Shown in pieces: positions 31,513 to 32,995 of a stretch of DNA of 32,995 bases. The DNA comes from Thermococcus sp. (lineage in GTDB: Archaea; Methanobacteriota_B; Thermococci; Thermococcales; Thermococcaceae): the NCBI GenBank assembly GCA_015523195.1, contig WAKU01000054.1, forward strand, positions 1 to 32,995, written 5' to 3'. A program made the translations under genes and the position numbers. The notes under the pieces were generated by a model. The model was given only the letters and a program-made list of their open reading frames with translations. It was not told where the DNA came from and did not search any database. The number at the start of each line of letters is the position of its first letter. The stretch's first letter is position 1.

Positions 31513-32995
31513 ATGAGCAAAGAGATGAAACTAAAAGAAAATCAAAATATCACAGAGAACGAAAGGAAAGGGAAAGACGGGAGGAAACGGCTTCCCATCA
31601 CCCCACACATGCCACACAAGAACCCAAGATAGAAAAGCTTAGGAATCACACTCCAAAGGAGGGCAAAGCCCAACAAGAGTCACCTGAAGGTATTGAGCAC
31701 ATCTCAAAATCGGTAGTACAAGTAAATGAGCCTTACAAAGTTACCATCCCAAAAGTACTGCTCTCCACCCCAACAATCGAGTATGACCTGATCAAAATGG
31801 ATACCGAGTATTTTATCAAAAAGAAGAAGCAGAGGGTACAGGTACCAACCATCAAAATAAACGCTCCTATCTTGAAATTTCACAAGATATCCATGGATAG
31901 CAATGTTACAATGACAAAGAAAGTCAAGAGGTTTATGAAAATCCCCAAGATAATGCTCCACGCCCCAGTTTTTGTCTTTCAAGACAAAACCCTTGACTTA
32001 GTGATAGACATTAGTCCTAATCCTAACCCCCTTTTAAGTGACATTTCACAGCGCCCAATGGTTCAAGAAAAGGAAACTCAAAGGGCCATTCAGGCAATTT
32101 CAGTTCCGAAACACGAGACTAGACCCCTTGAAACTACCCAAGAAACTGAAGCCGTAAGTTTGTCTGAAACAGGCAGTAGCAACTGGATTATTGAAACAGA
32201 GACAGAGGACTTCATAAAAGCTCTCTTCGGTGTTAGCAGTCAAGAACTAAGAGAACCTAACGCCGCAATCATACTTTTCAAAGACGTTAGAGACGAGGGT
32301 TATATCCACCTCTTTGAAAAGCTCCTTTTGAGACTCCAGAGAGAAAAGGGAAAAACAGGAAAGGTCAAAAAACTGACTTTGAGTGATGAAGATTGGAACA
32401 AAGAAGAAATTGAAAGGTGGCTTGACGAGGGCGGTATCATATTCATTGAAGTCGCCAATAGGGAAATCCTTGATAAACTGACAAAGAGCGACATAGCAGA
32501 CAGGTTATGGGCAATTTTCTCGAAGGGGGATGGAACAGTCGTGTTTCACACCAAAGACGATGATACTTTCTCCGCAATCAATGAGCTTGTCCAAGAGCTG
32601 AACTGGGACAAACTGGGATTAAAGCCCGAGATCTTCAAGATACTTGCCAGAGAACTGTCGTTTGAGGAAAAACTGAGAATTATAGAGCATATTTATGGTT
32701 TCGTGCCCCTCCCTGACCTGATGCCTGGTTCAAAAGTCTCATGGATTGTGAATACTGCTGAGAAACTATACTTGAAAGTTCTAAAACGGATTATGCACCA
32801 ATATGAACCGTTCTTCCCCGTCAGATCTTCAGATGATGAAAGTGCCGAGCATGTCTTGGCAAAATATTTCATAATTCACACGCTTATTAAACGGCTCCAG
32901 AGAGAAGGGAAACTACCTTCCCGTTTACAGGATGTTGAATGGGATAAGGTTAGGACAATAATAGAAACCGAGCCTGAGAGTTATCCAAGGCCAGA
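31509..32995 (+). CDS. Large hypothetical protein with N-terminal repeats, 3' end outside window
   Basis: The frame is open from the ATG at 31509 to the right edge (495 codons). Residues 1-70 are highly charged and probably disordered. Residues about 78-165 hold three imperfect units of about 32 residues with the pattern V-x-(V/I)-P-x-I-x-L-x-(A/T)-P-x-(I/L)-x-(Y/F) followed by Asp and a Lys-rich turn. A mixed alpha/beta domain follows (about 215-390; AAIILFKDV, GGIIFIEVA, TVVFHTKDD), without a P-loop. Near the edge, Glu-Ser-x-x-His and a following Lys, then TIIETE, recall the start of a PD-(D/E)XK nuclease. This last point is inference and the domain is incomplete. Confidence 0.72.
   Translation, partial: MNEQRDETKRKSKYHRERKERERREETASHHPTHATQEPKIEKLRNHTPKEGKAQQESPEGIEHISKSVVQVNEPYKVTIPKVLLSTPTIEYDLIKMDTEYFIKKKKQRVQVPTIKINAPILKFHKISMDSNVTMTKKVKRFMKIPKIMLHAPVFVFQDKTLDLVIDISPNPNPLLSDISQRPMVQEKETQRAIQAISVPKHETRPLETTQETEAVSLSETGSSNWIIETETEDFIKALFGVSSQELREPNAAIILFKDVRDEGYIHLFEKLLLRLQREKGKTGKVKKLTLSDEDWNKEEIERWLDEGGIIFIEVANREILDKLTKSDIADRLWAIFSKGDGTVVFHTKDDDTFSAINELVQELNWDKLGLKPEIFKILARELSFEEKLRIIEHIYGFVPLPDLMPGSKVSWIVNTAEKLYLKVLKRIMHQYEPFFPVRSSDDESAEHVLAKYFIIHTLIKRLQREGKLPSRLQDVEWDKVRTIIETEPESYPRP

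Overview
The window is chromosomal DNA from a hyperthermophilic euryarchaeon of the order Thermococcales, most likely Thermococcus. The evidence is a CGP-CTERM surface-protein tail, RadB, a FAU-1-type RNase, cyclic 2,3-diphosphoglycerate synthase, a UPF0200 kinase-like protein, archaeal BRE/TATA promoters (TTTAAA, TTATAA types), GGTGA-type ribosome binding sites, and very tight packing. All four convergent gene pairs overlap at their 3' ends. No rRNA, tRNA or CRISPR array was seen, and no stretch longer than 300 bases lacks a gene. Species assignment is inference.

Layout. 1-2.7 kb: the end of a surface beta-propeller protein and three small envelope or hypothetical genes in one run. 2.7-9.3 kb: mostly metabolic genes, comprising a phosphohexomutase (GlmM type), a DUF523/TudS-like protein, a lone DUF104 antitoxin, a UPF0200 P-loop protein, the pyrBI aspartate transcarbamoylase pair split by an apparent 134-bp duplication or insertion, and a thiamine unit of a ThiN-domain regulator coupled to a YjbQ enzyme. 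9.3-12.9 kb: an accessory patch with a DUF4143-type ATPase, a small membrane protein, a UPF0175/DUF3368 toxin-antitoxin pair bracketed by 24-bp perfect direct repeats, and a HEPN/MNT pair in which both halves look damaged. 12.9-22.1 kb: an EamA transporter behind a strongly folding leader, cDPG synthase, AlaX, a second DUF4143-type ATPase, a VapBC pair, an extradiol-dioxygenase-like protein, threonine synthase, a secreted HExxH protease, a metallo-beta-lactamase-fold protein and RadB. 22.2-27.1 kb: another VapBC pair, FAU-1 and a coiled-coil protein, MoaA, and a Trm5-like methyltransferase. 27.2-30.1 kb: a four-gene ABC transporter operon with two membrane-anchored accessory proteins. 30.2 kb to the end: an A/T-richer island with three translationally linked genes of no recognised family, the last (at least 495 codons) running off the window.

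How the genes fit together. pyrB and pyrI form one enzyme. thiR and the YjbQ gene are joined by a TGATG stop-start and should share thiamine control. The two DUF4143-type ATPases have different sequences, but each has a TATA box at the centre of an inverted repeat that looks like an operator, and each ends inside the 3' end of a conserved neighbour. The window is rich in toxin-antitoxin-like modules (five, of which one is a lone antitoxin and one is decayed). The best candidate for something undescribed is the three-gene set at 30288-32995: its last protein has an N-terminal array of about 32-residue repeats and, near the window edge, residues reminiscent of a PD-(D/E)XK nuclease. Its function is not known from sequence alone.
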